Source: Paenibacillus radicis (ex Gao et al. 2016) (GTDB lineage: Bacteria; Bacillota; Bacilli; Paenibacillales; Paenibacillaceae). Taken from it: a stretch of DNA of 64,000 nt. The stretch is from NCBI RefSeq assembly GCF_014641555.1, contig NZ_BMHY01000001.1, positions 434,001 through 498,000 of the forward strand, written 5' to 3'. Position numbers and translations under genes: made by a program. The notes beneath the pieces were generated by a model, which was given only the letters and a program-made list of their open reading frames with translations, made no database searches and had not been told where the DNA came from. Every line of letters begins with the position of its first letter. The stretch's first letter is position 1. Positions 53,732-60,892 of the stretch are shown one piece after another.

Positions 53732-55886
53732 TATCCGATACGGCGGAATCGATACCTTCAAGCTGATCGCTGCTTTTCTAGTGATTACGATACATCTGGG
53801 TCCTTTATTGTCTGTAGATCCTTATGCGGATTTTGTGCTGACGGGCATTATCGCGCGGCTTGCGGTTCCGTTCTTTTTTATCGCATCCGGGTTTTTCTTG
53901 TTTGGAAAAATGAAGGCTGACCGGAAACGTGAGCTGGCATCGATGCGGCGCTTCACGCTTCGGGTTGGCGTATTGTACGCAGCCGGAGTGATCGCCTATT
54001 TGCCGCTCAATCTGTATGACGGCTATTTCAAACAACCTATAAGTATAGGGGGAATACTGCAAGATATCGTGTTCAACGGAACGTTCTATCATCTCTGGTA
54101 TTTGCCGGCGCTCATGACGGGAGCGTGGATCGTATACGGCTTGCGAGTGTTGTTTTCGGCTAAAACAGTGCTGGCAGTGTCCGCCGCTTTGTATGGACTG
54201 GCACTGCTAGGTGACAGCTATTATGGATTAACGGCGGGCAGCCCGGCATTGACGGCTTTATACGACGGGATGTTCACGATATTTGACTATACGCGAAATG
54301 GAATCGGCTTTGCCCCTTTATATATTGCACTTGGCGCATGGGCAGCGGTTCGTCCGCTTCCTTCCCGGCCAAGACAGAAATATGTTATATGGCTTATCCT
54401 GTCTATAGCGGCTCTGCTGGTTGAAGGAATGGTGCTGCATGCCGCGGGCTGGCCCCGTCACGACAGCATGTACCTTGCGTTGGTTCCTGCAGTTTATAGC
54501 CTGTTTCGTTTGCTCCAGTCGGCAGAAGGGAGGGAGCATCCATACTTGCGGGCGCTCAGTACCTGGATTTATATGCTTCATCCTTGGGCGATTGTATTGG
54601 TGCGAGGCGGGGCGAAAGCGACAGGAAGCTTTGATTTAATTGTAGAAAATAAACCGGTGTTTTATATCGCCGTTTCCTTCGTCTCGGTTATTGTGTCGGC
54701 GGTTTGCATATGGCTCTTGCAAGCTATGAAACGTGGTCGTGGCCCAAAAAAAGGAGAGAAACATTCCCGTCATCGTGCATGGGCCGAAATCGATCTGGAT
54801 CATTTGGCGCATAATCTGCAGCAGTTGAAAAACATAATTCCGCGAAGCACGGCTATTATGGCGATCGTCAAAGCCGATGCTTATGGACATGGAAGCGTTG
54901 AGGTTGCCCGACGGTTGTATAAGGAAGGTGTCCGCTCCTTTGCCGTTGCGGATGTGGAGGAAGCGATCGTTTTGCGACGCAGCGGCATCGAGGGAGAAAT
55001 CTTGGTACTCGGGTATACAGCGGATCATCGTCTCGGAGATATTGTCCGCTATAGGCTGACACAGACAGTTATTAGTGCGGAGGACGCCGAGCGGCTGCAA
55101 GCCTTTGGGAAACCGATGATGGTTCACGTCAAAATCGATACCGGCATGAGGCGCCTTGGCGAAAGCTTCGAGCAGATCGAGCGAATACTCTCGATCTATC
55201 GGCATAAGTTTTTGCATATTACGGGCACATTCAGCCATTTGGCGGCCGCAGACCGTCAGGACGCAGCGGGAACCGCATTAACGCTGAAGCAATTCGAAAT
55301 ATTCGGAAGTGTAGTTGCTCAAATAAAAGCAGCTGGTTTCCAACCCGGCCGTATTCATTTGCAGAGCAGCTACGGCATGCTGAATTACGAAGGGGTAGGT
55401 ATGGATTTGGCTCGTCCCGGCATCGCATTGTATGGTTCCTTGGGGAGCGAAAAGGATGTTGTGCGGGCGGATGTTGATCTGCGTCCGGTGCTTTCTCTGA
55501 AAGCAGCCGTCAGTTTGGTAAAGTCTGTGCAGGCTGGAGATTCGATCGGATATGGGGGAGATTATATATCCCCGGGTGACGGCCGTATTGCGACGATCTC
55601 TATCGGCTATGCCGATGGCGTTGCCAGGGCGTATGCAGAACGGGGCGGATATGTACTCATTCATGGCCAGCAGGCTAAGATTGTCGGCAAAATTTGCATG
55701 GATCAATTAATGGTCGATGTAACCGATATTGAGGGAGTCCGCCAAGGCGATACGGCGACGTTGATCGGACGGGATGGTGATCAGGCCATCACCGCCGCTG
55801 CGATTGCCGACCGGCTCGGAACGTTAACGAACGAGGTGCTTGTCTCCCTCGGAAGCAGAGTCGAGCGCGTCTATGTGTCGCGATAA
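53718..55886 (+). CDS. vanT: VanT-type membrane serine/alanine racemase
   Basis: 722-residue fusion. Residues 1-335 are an acyltransferase-3-like membrane domain with about ten helices (start GGIDTFKLIAAFLVITIHLG); residues 350-722 are a PLP racemase with the Schiff-base Lys in IVKADAYGHG (K385) and the catalytic Tyr in SIGYADG (Y631). This domain order is the hallmark of VanT, which supplies D-Ser for the ligase. Near the C-terminus the aligned residue for alanine-racemase Tyr354 reads Ser (VSLGSRVERV), a change consistent with a roomier serine pocket. ATG 53718 is inside the vanXY end; the frame is open further upstream. Confidence 0.9.
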   Translation: MTLANIRYGGIDTFKLIAAFLVITIHLGPLLSVDPYADFVLTGIIARLAVPFFFIASGFFLFGKMKADRKRELASMRRFTLRVGVLYAAGVIAYLPLNLYDGYFKQPISIGGILQDIVFNGTFYHLWYLPALMTGAWIVYGLRVLFSAKTVLAVSAALYGLALLGDSYYGLTAGSPALTALYDGMFTIFDYTRNGIGFAPLYIALGAWAAVRPLPSRPRQKYVIWLILSIAALLVEGMVLHAAGWPRHDSMYLALVPAVYSLFRLLQSAEGREHPYLRALSTWIYMLHPWAIVLVRGGAKATGSFDLIVENKPVFYIAVSFVSVIVSAVCIWLLQAMKRGRGPKKGEKHSRHRAWAEIDLDHLAHNLQQLKNIIPRSTAIMAIVKADAYGHGSVEVARRLYKEGVRSFAVADVEEAIVLRRSGIEGEILVLGYTADHRLGDIVRYRLTQTVISAEDAERLQAFGKPMMVHVKIDTGMRRLGESFEQIERILSIYRHKFLHITGTFSHLAAADRQDAAGTALTLKQFEIFGSVVAQIKAAGFQPGRIHLQSSYGMLNYEGVGMDLARPGIALYGSLGSEKDVVRADVDLRPVLSLKAAVSLVKSVQAGDSIGYGGDYISPGDGRIATISIGYADGVARAYAERGGYVLIHGQQAKIVGKICMDQLMVDVTDIEGVRQGDTATLIGRDGDQAITAAAIADRLGTLTNEVLVSLGSRVERVYVSR

Positions 55887-55916
55887 TACTGCCTCAAGAG
55901 GGGACCAGCCTCTTAT

Positions 55917-56195
55917 AGCGAAGCGGCTTCGCAAACAGCGAAGTGATCTTCGCTACTAATTGAGGCGGTGGAAGGGCACCAGCCCCGTGCAGCGAAGCGG
56001 CTTCGCAAAACAGCGAAGAGTAATTCGCTAATGGAGGCGGTAGGAGGGCGCCAGCCCCACGCAGCGAAGCGGCTTCGCAAAACAGCGAAGCGAATTTCGC
56101 TAATGGAGGCGGTGGGAGGGCGCCAGCCCCGTGCAGCGAAGCAGCTTCGCAAAACAGCGAAGCGAAATTCGCTAATCGAAGTAGCCGGAAGGTCA
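55917..56195. repeat. 72-bp GCGAA tandem repeats
   Basis: Four head-to-tail units begin with AGCGAAGCGGCTTCGC at 55917, 55991, 56063 and 56135 (the last with GCAGC), spaced 74, 72 and 72 bases. Each contains the hairpin GCGAAGC-g-GCTTCGC and a second short dyad such as AGCGAAtTTCGCT, then GGAGGCGGTGGGAGGG and CCAGCCCC. Long ORFs on both strands here arise because the unit length is a multiple of three. The element lies directly after vanT and is not protein coding in my view. Confidence 0.85.
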
Positions 56196-56206
56196 ATGCA
56201 CTGCGC

Positions 56207-56266
56207 AGCGAACCCATTTTCGCTACTGGTGAACCTAGGTTCTCGAGTAGCGAAAATGGGTTCGCT
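56207..56266. repeat. 60-bp near-perfect palindrome
   Basis: The 21-base arms at 56207-56227 and 56246-56266 are exactly complementary (AGCGAACCCATTTTCGCTACT and its complement AGTAG...TTCGCT), and the 18-base loop itself contains GAACCTAGGTTC. More GCGAA/TTCGCT motifs continue to about 56350. It is part of the same island as the tandem repeats. Confidence 0.85.
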
Positions 56267-56425
56267 ATTTGCACGGGTCCATCAATAATCCCCGTAATCG
56301 GGCACTTGCAGCGAATGTCACTTCGTTAAATAGCGAATCAGGTTCGCTCGAGCAGTTCCACGATTGAACAGTTCAATTAGTTAGCTGCTTAGGTACACAC
56401 GAGTGGGCTTCACTTTTTCTCAAAC

Positions 56426-57325
56426 CTAAGTCTCCGTCATGACGCCTCCGTTGACATGCAGCACTTGACCAGTAACGAAAGAGGAGTCGTCAGAGGCCAA
56501 ATAAATATAGGTTGGAGCTAGCTCGAATGGCTGGCCTGCGCGTTTCATTGGCGTCTCCAGACCGAAGGTTTTGACGTATTCGGCTGAGTAGCTGGAGACA
56601 ATCAATGGAGTCCAGATAGGGCCAGGAGCTACGGCATTGACCCGAATGCCATATTCGACTAATTGCAAGGAAAGCGAGCGGGTAAAGGAGACGATGGCTC
56701 CTTTGGTCGATGAATAATCGACGAGAAGCGGGGCTCCCGCATAGGCCGTGACAGAAGCCGTGCTAATTATCGAACTGCCGTGAGGAAGGTAGGGAAGCGC
56801 AGCCTTGGTTAAATAGAAATGAGGAAAAATATTCGTCCGGTACGTATCTTCAAGCTGCTCATTGGTAATATCGAGGATGCTTTTTTGCGGAAATTGCACG
56901 CCCTGATTGAGTACAAGCACGTCAATTTTTCCGTAGTATTTCAATGTCAGCTTCACAATCTCCGCCGAAAAATCCGGCTGGCGCAAGTCGCCTTCGATCA
57001 ACAGGCAGCGGCGGCCGTATTGCTCAACCATTTGCCGGGTTGTCTCCGCATCCTTCCTCTCATACAAATAGACGATTGCGACATCTGCACCCTCTTTGGC
57101 GAAGCCGATAGCTACAGCCCGGCCAATGCCGCTGTCTCCGCCTGTTATGATCGCTATTTTGCCATTCAGCTTGCCGCTGCCCTTGTAAGCAGGGTTATCC
57201 GATATCGGAAGCGGGTTCATCAAATATTCCAAGCCAGGCTGCCGATCCTGATGCTGCGGCGGAAACGTAATCGGCACCTGTTTGCATTTCGTTTCCTGAC
57301 TGTAGTAAGGGTACATCGGTATCAT
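56426..57325 (-). CDS. General-stress-type short-chain dehydrogenase (YdaD/YhxC-like)
   Basis: 299-residue SDR with the ~50-residue N-terminal extension of the Bacillus YdaD/YhxC group (PITFPPQHQDRQPGLEYLM). The cofactor motif is ITGGDSGIGRAVAIGF, NQGVQF replaces the usual NAG stretch, and the active site is TASVTAYAG...VDYSSTKGAI. GGAGG precedes the start. Homologues are part of the general stress response; here the substrate is unknown. Confidence 0.9.
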   Translation of the reverse strand: MIPMYPYYSQETKCKQVPITFPPQHQDRQPGLEYLMNPLPISDNPAYKGSGKLNGKIAIITGGDSGIGRAVAIGFAKEGADVAIVYLYERKDAETTRQMVEQYGRRCLLIEGDLRQPDFSAEIVKLTLKYYGKIDVLVLNQGVQFPQKSILDITNEQLEDTYRTNIFPHFYLTKAALPYLPHGSSIISTASVTAYAGAPLLVDYSSTKGAIVSFTRSLSLQLVEYGIRVNAVAPGPIWTPLIVSSYSAEYVKTFGLETPMKRAGQPFELAPTYIYLASDDSSFVTGQVLHVNGGVMTET

Positions 57326-57444
57326 GGTCGTCCTCCAACATTTTTAAGTGAATTCGTGTTGCTATCGCTACAGGATATTCACCCATCCGGCTTGAGGGAC
57401 CGACCAGACCTTAAGAAATACTTTTCGTATCTTTTTAGCCGTTT

Positions 57445-57897
57445 TCATGACAGTTTATTTCTGATTTGCTCTAAATGGTGAATATCATGTTTTGAAAATA
57501 TACTTATGTAACTGTCAATTGTGAATTGTCGTTTGCCCGATCCGATAGTGAATCGTATATCGCTCTTCATAGTTTTAATAGCCTCAAATATCCGGTTACG
57601 TGTATGTACAAACTCATCCAATAAAGCAACTACATTTTTAAAGCGGCTGATATACAGAATTCCTTCATTGTTGTGGGAGTCATGATCCGGGAAGGGAATG
57701 AGGTTTGCTCCCTGTGTCATGAGAGGGATATGCTGTTCTAAAATAAATTTATCCCAATTATACAAGTGGCCAATTAATTCCTGAATGGACCATTTCCCTT
57801 CTTTGATAGGGTCGAGCAATTTATGCTCTTCAACCTTTCTTAACATTGCTATCTCTGCAGTTGTATCCTGATAATTATTGACTGCTTTCAAACTCAT
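57445..57897 (-). CDS. DinB-family protein with LexA-box promoter
   Basis: 150-residue DinB-fold protein, with metal-binding-type His residues in QELIGHLYNWDKF and FSKHDIHHLEQI and a length normal for the family. A TTTACA-18-TATAAT promoter reads toward it and a LexA-type palindrome GAACATATGTTC sits directly upstream of the -35. Bacillus dinB is a classic SOS gene, so damage induction is plausible. GGGGGAAA is its ribosome site. It diverges from yjdM at 58077. Confidence 0.82.
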   Translation of the reverse strand: MSLKAVNNYQDTTAEIAMLRKVEEHKLLDPIKEGKWSIQELIGHLYNWDKFILEQHIPLMTQGANLIPFPDHDSHNNEGILYISRFKNVVALLDEFVHTRNRIFEAIKTMKSDIRFTIGSGKRQFTIDSYISIFSKHDIHHLEQIRNKLS

Positions 57898-57942
57898 TTG
57901 ACTCTTTCCCCCGTTCTAGTTAAATTATAAATTCTGGTATTA

Positions 57943-57972
57943 ATTATATTTGAAAGAGATTGAATCTGTAAA
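57943..57972 (-). promoter_or_regulatory. Promoter of the DinB-family gene
   Basis: TTTACA (57967-57972), an 18-base spacer and TATAAT (57943-57948) on the minus strand, 46 bases before the start codon. Confidence 0.6.
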
Positions 57973-57985
57973 GAACATATGTTCT
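57972..57985. promoter_or_regulatory. LexA/DinR (SOS) box
   Basis: AGAACATATGTTCT is a perfect palindrome with core GAAC-N4-GTTC, matching the Bacillus DinR box. It lies between the DinB-family gene and yjdM, overlapping one base of the minus-strand -35. Confidence 0.75.
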
Positions 57986-58076
57986 CAATTGGGACTACCG
58001 CATCTTTACAGGGTTGTCAGCAGCGGAAAACTATGACAGTATGGAAAGCGACTATAGATCTGGAGGAAATGAAATC

Positions 58077-58412
58077 ATGGCTGCTTTGCCCAACTGCCCC
58101 AAATGCAACTCGGAATACACATACGAAGACGGAAACTTGTTTGTTTGCCCGGAATGCGCCCATGAGTGGGATCTGGCTGCAGATACGACAGAGGACGTTA
58201 AGCTGGTGAAGGATACGAACGGAAATCTGTTAAACGACGGCGATTCCGTGACCGTTATTAAAGACTTGAAAGTAAAAGGAAGCTCGTCCGTTCTGAAGAT
58301 TGGAACTAAGGTGAAGAACATCCGCCTCGTCGATGGCGATCACAATATTGATTGTAAAATCGACGGCTTCGGCGAAATGAAGCTGAAGTCCGAATTCGTT
58401 AAAAAAGCTTAG
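58077..58412 (+). CDS. yjdM: YjdM/PhnA zinc-ribbon protein
   Basis: 111-residue protein of the PhnA/YjdM family. ATG 58077 follows TGGAGGAAATG; the open frame to 58014 has no site. The N-terminal zinc ribbon has two CxxC pairs ([12 protein letters not shown] and [10 protein letters not shown]). The C-terminal domain reads [16 protein letters not shown]. Historically named for the phn region, but its role is uncertain. It diverges from the LexA-box DinB gene; whether the box also affects it is unknown. Confidence 0.9.
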   Translation: MAALPNCPKCNSEYTYEDGNLFVCPECAHEWDLAADTTEDVKLVKDTNGNLLNDGDSVTVIKDLKVKGSSSVLKIGTKVKNIRLVDGDHNIDCKIDGFGEMKLKSEFVKKA

Positions 58413-58438
58413 CGTAACAAATCCAATCAACAAGTTTA

Positions 58439-58483
58439 ATGCCCCCTGTACATCGGAATTTCCGATACGGGAGGGCATTTTTA
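58439..58483 (+). terminator. Intrinsic terminator after yjdM
   Basis: ATGCCC at 58439-58444 pairs with GGGCAT at 58473-58478, with inner pairs CCTGTA/TACGGG and TCGGA/TCCGA, then TTTTTAT. Confidence 0.75.
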
Positions 58484-58650
58484 TTTGGGGCAATGGTCAC
58501 GACCAACGCCGCTTTCAAAGTGTTAAACATGACCCCGAACGAACTCAACAAGATGTCCCTTTCCTCCAACGAGTAGAAAAAGGGAACTTTGATAACCCGT
58601 CGAAATTAAAGGGTATGATTCCGGAACAAGTTGATGGGAGTGATGCTCAA

Positions 58651-59427
58651 ATGAAAGTGAAACGAATTGTCGCCAATGTAGCCGCCGATAAGATCGAAGC
58701 GGCGCAACAGTTTTACGGGGTGGTGCTTGGACTTGAATTGGTGATGGATCATGGCTGGATATCCACTTATGCTTCGGATGAATCGGCTAATGTGCAAATT
58801 AGCTTTGCCTCTCAAGGCGGGAACGGCACTCCAGTACCTGATTTGTCTATAGAGGTAGACGATGTTGACGTTGCTCTTGAGCGTATGAGAGAAGCCGGCT
58901 TCCCAATTGAGTATGGGCCGGCTGATGAAGCATGGGGAGTTAGAAGGTTTTATGTTCGTGATCCGTTTGGCAAGCTTGTCAATATTCTCGCCCATATAAG
59001 CCAAGACGAAAGCAAACCGGTAGGATTGACTGCATCTGCTGGTTTTCAGGTGGGTATTCGCAGAACGCTGCCGATTTCTAGAGAGCAGGCGTGGGCATTT
59101 ATCACCTCAACGGAAGGTTTGAGCTTATGGATTGGACAGCTGCCGAAGCTGGAGCTGACAGTTGGTGAAACCTTCAAATCACATGAAGGCGTAACAGGAC
59201 GGTTAAAAGTCGTCAAGCCGCTGCATCAGCTTAGGTTGACTTGGCAGCCCAAGGACTGGGAGCGTCCGTCGACTTTGCAGATTCGTCTATTGTCAAATAT
59301 ACCGGATAAAACAACAATCAGCTTTCATCAAGAACAATTGGATCATGCGGCAAGGCGGGAACAGATGAAGCTGCATTGGGAGAATGTATTAGCCGCTATA
59401 GTGGACCACGCAGGCAAGCAACTATAA
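58651..59427 (+). CDS. VOC (glyoxalase-like) - SRPBCC fusion protein
   Basis: 258-residue two-domain protein. Residues 1-120 are a vicinal-oxygen-chelate domain (AADKIEAAQQFYGVVLGLEL and FYVRDPFGKLVNILAH). Residues 130-258 are an SRPBCC/AHSA1 domain (RRTLPISREQAWAFITSTEG and NVLAAIVDHA). ATG 58651 follows GGGAG; the longer frame from 58615 lacks a good site. Both halves bind small hydrophobic or metal-chelating ligands, but the fused function is unknown; binding or resistance is possible. Confidence 0.85.
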   Translation: MKVKRIVANVAADKIEAAQQFYGVVLGLELVMDHGWISTYASDESANVQISFASQGGNGTPVPDLSIEVDDVDVALERMREAGFPIEYGPADEAWGVRRFYVRDPFGKLVNILAHISQDESKPVGLTASAGFQVGIRRTLPISREQAWAFITSTEGLSLWIGQLPKLELTVGETFKSHEGVTGRLKVVKPLHQLRLTWQPKDWERPSTLQIRLLSNIPDKTTISFHQEQLDHAARREQMKLHWENVLAAIVDHAGKQL

Positions 59428-59537
59428 ATAGACTACATAACAATTAGCAACCGGTGCCTCCGACTAGACCTCTTTCGCTTAGAAGAGTGAAAAATAGCAA
59501 ACGATCAGCCGATACTAGATAAGGAGGAGGGATTACA

Positions 59538-59714
59538 ATGGATATAGCCGCTTTATCAGTATCGTTGAATCAATCTGCATTATCACAAGCCGTCGGTATT
59601 AAAGTGCTTAGCATGGCCAATAAACAAGCCGAGCAGCAGGGTCAGGGCATCGTCCAGTTAATGAATGCAAGCCTTAATCCGAATGTAGGCCAGAACCTGG
59701 ATATCCGGGTATAG
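59538..59714 (+). CDS. YjfB-family small protein
   Basis: 58-residue protein (DIAALSVSLNQSALSQAVGI start, VGQNLDIRV end) typical of the YjfB/putative motility protein family of Firmicutes; AAGGAGGAGGG precedes the ATG at 59538. The family often occurs in flagellated spore-formers; function is not established. A strong terminator follows at 59746. Confidence 0.85.
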   Translation: MDIAALSVSLNQSALSQAVGIKVLSMANKQAEQQGQGIVQLMNASLNPNVGQNLDIRV

Positions 59715-59745
59715 CCATTCTGCAAAATGGACTAGCTAAAGAAGA

Positions 59746-59785
59746 GAAAACCGTATGCGATTACACGCATACGGTTTTCTTTTTG
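59746..59785 (+). terminator. Intrinsic terminator after yjfB-like gene
   Basis: GAAAACCGTATGCG at 59746-59759 pairs perfectly with CGCATACGGTTTTC at 59766-59779, followed by TTTTT. Confidence 0.9.
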
Positions 59786-59887
59786 TTTTTCAAAAAAAGT
59801 ATAGTAAAAAAGTAGGATAAGGATGGTATGATAATAATTATCAGGTGTTCACTCACCCACCCATTCACAAAGAGGTGCAACTTTTAC

Positions 59888-60190
59888 ATGAAACATGCAA
59901 AAGTGAATTTATTTCTTCTTCTTTTCCAGATGGCCTATACGTTGACTTTGTTGGCTTGGATTTTGGTCGCACTTACCTCGTTCATGCTGTTCGACTCTCC
60001 AGAGGCTTTAGGTGACGCGGCAACGGTTGCTTTTTTTATTTACGTCTGGATTTATCCGCTGGCTATGATAGGAACGGTCGTGTTCAGTTGGGTGCTTTAT
60101 CACAAACGGAAATTTAAAGCAGCGGTGTGGGTGAATCTCATACCATTGTTATGGATTATCCCATTGGTTATATTAATTTACGCAACTTAA
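59888..60190 (+). CDS. Small three-helix membrane protein
   Basis: 100-residue integral membrane protein. ATG 59888 follows AGAGGTG by 10 bases; an upstream ATG at 59828 is possible but poorly supported. Three hydrophobic stretches are clear (LFLLLFQMAYTLTLLAW, TVAFFIYVWIYPLAMIG and VNLIPLLWIIPLVILI). No characterised homologue is recognised. It lies convergent with the LexA-regulated gene at 60224. Confidence 0.65.
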   Translation: MKHAKVNLFLLLFQMAYTLTLLAWILVALTSFMLFDSPEALGDAATVAFFIYVWIYPLAMIGTVVFSWVLYHKRKFKAAVWVNLIPLLWIIPLVILIYAT

Positions 60191-60223
60191 ACAAAGGATG
60201 GACGTCCCAGGAGGACGTCTATT

Positions 60224-60718
60224 TTATTTACGGAAAATACCGTTAATATATTTCGAAATTAAACTGTTAATGTTTTGTCTGGCATATTCACGCGTGACCG
60301 CAAAACCGCCGTTATTGCCGCGGCAGGTGTACCGGAACAAGATGATGCCCTCCGCCTGTTCCTCTTCGTGCACGACAATACCCGCTTGCGCGAGCGTTTG
60401 CTTAATTACCGCCAGATCCTCGCGCATTTGTGTCAAAACAATCGTTGTCGCTTTAACGAATAACGGGCGAAGCGATCTAGCACGGCTCTCAATTTCCGTT
60501 AGTTTCTTCTCTACAATGCGGTAAGCCATCGGAAGCAATACCGAATCATGCATCATTTGAAGCTCGTCGTGTGTGGCCGCAGGCGCCACAGGTGGCCAAC
60601 CGTTTGAAGCGGCGATTTGATATTCCGTATGCAATGCAGGCTCGCGAAGCTCTGAAGCTGTCGGCTTCGAGCATTCCCAATATCCGTTATCCATTAGTTG
60701 CTTACTGTTCACTGTCAT
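60224..60718 (-). CDS. Unknown protein with a LexA box inside its core promoter
   Basis: 164-residue cytosolic protein not recognised. The N-terminal third (ALHTEYQIAASNGWPPV) is followed by a helical stretch (LPMAYRIVEKKLTEIESRAR), and the C-terminal third (FRYTCRGNNGGFAVTREYAR) may be a small alpha/beta unit. There are no transmembrane helices. GAGGTGA precedes the ATG. Its promoter has TTGACT-18-TATAAT with the LexA box in the spacer, so it should be tightly SOS-repressed. Candidate roles in damage response are inference only. Confidence 0.75.
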   Translation of the reverse strand: MTVNSKQLMDNGYWECSKPTASELREPALHTEYQIAASNGWPPVAPAATHDELQMMHDSVLLPMAYRIVEKKLTEIESRARSLRPLFVKATTIVLTQMREDLAVIKQTLAQAGIVVHEEEQAEGIILFRYTCRGNNGGFAVTREYARQNINSLISKYINGIFRK

Positions 60719-60738
60719 TCGTAAGTCACCTCTCTTCT

Positions 60739-60768
60739 ATTATATGCGAACATACGTTCTTTAGTCAA
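60739..60768 (-). promoter_or_regulatory. Promoter of the SOS-type unknown gene
   Basis: On the minus strand TTGACT (60763-60768), an 18-base spacer and perfect TATAAT (60739-60744), 20 bases before the start codon. Confidence 0.8.
60747..60760. promoter_or_regulatory. LexA/DinR (SOS) box
   Basis: CGAACATACGTTCT matches the Bacillus DinR consensus CGAACRNRYGTTYG at all core positions and lies entirely inside the promoter spacer. Confidence 0.85.
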
Positions 60769-60892
60769 AGACAAAAATAATCCTTTCTAAGCTGCGCTGG
60801 AAAAGGAATGTCTTTGAGCAGCCGATCATAATGTCTGCCCGTATTGCCGCATATACATAAGAAAACTATAGCTGCAAAGGATGAATGCGCTT

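Noticed and set aside
55917..56195. Possible CRISPR array
   Set aside because: Whole 72-base units repeat directly without unique spacers, and no cas gene is nearby.
55894..56288. Long ORFs on both strands across the GCGAA repeats (126 aa minus, 106 aa plus)
   Set aside because: They repeat because the unit is 72 bases, lack ribosome sites and encode the same low-complexity peptide several times; treated as non-coding repeat.
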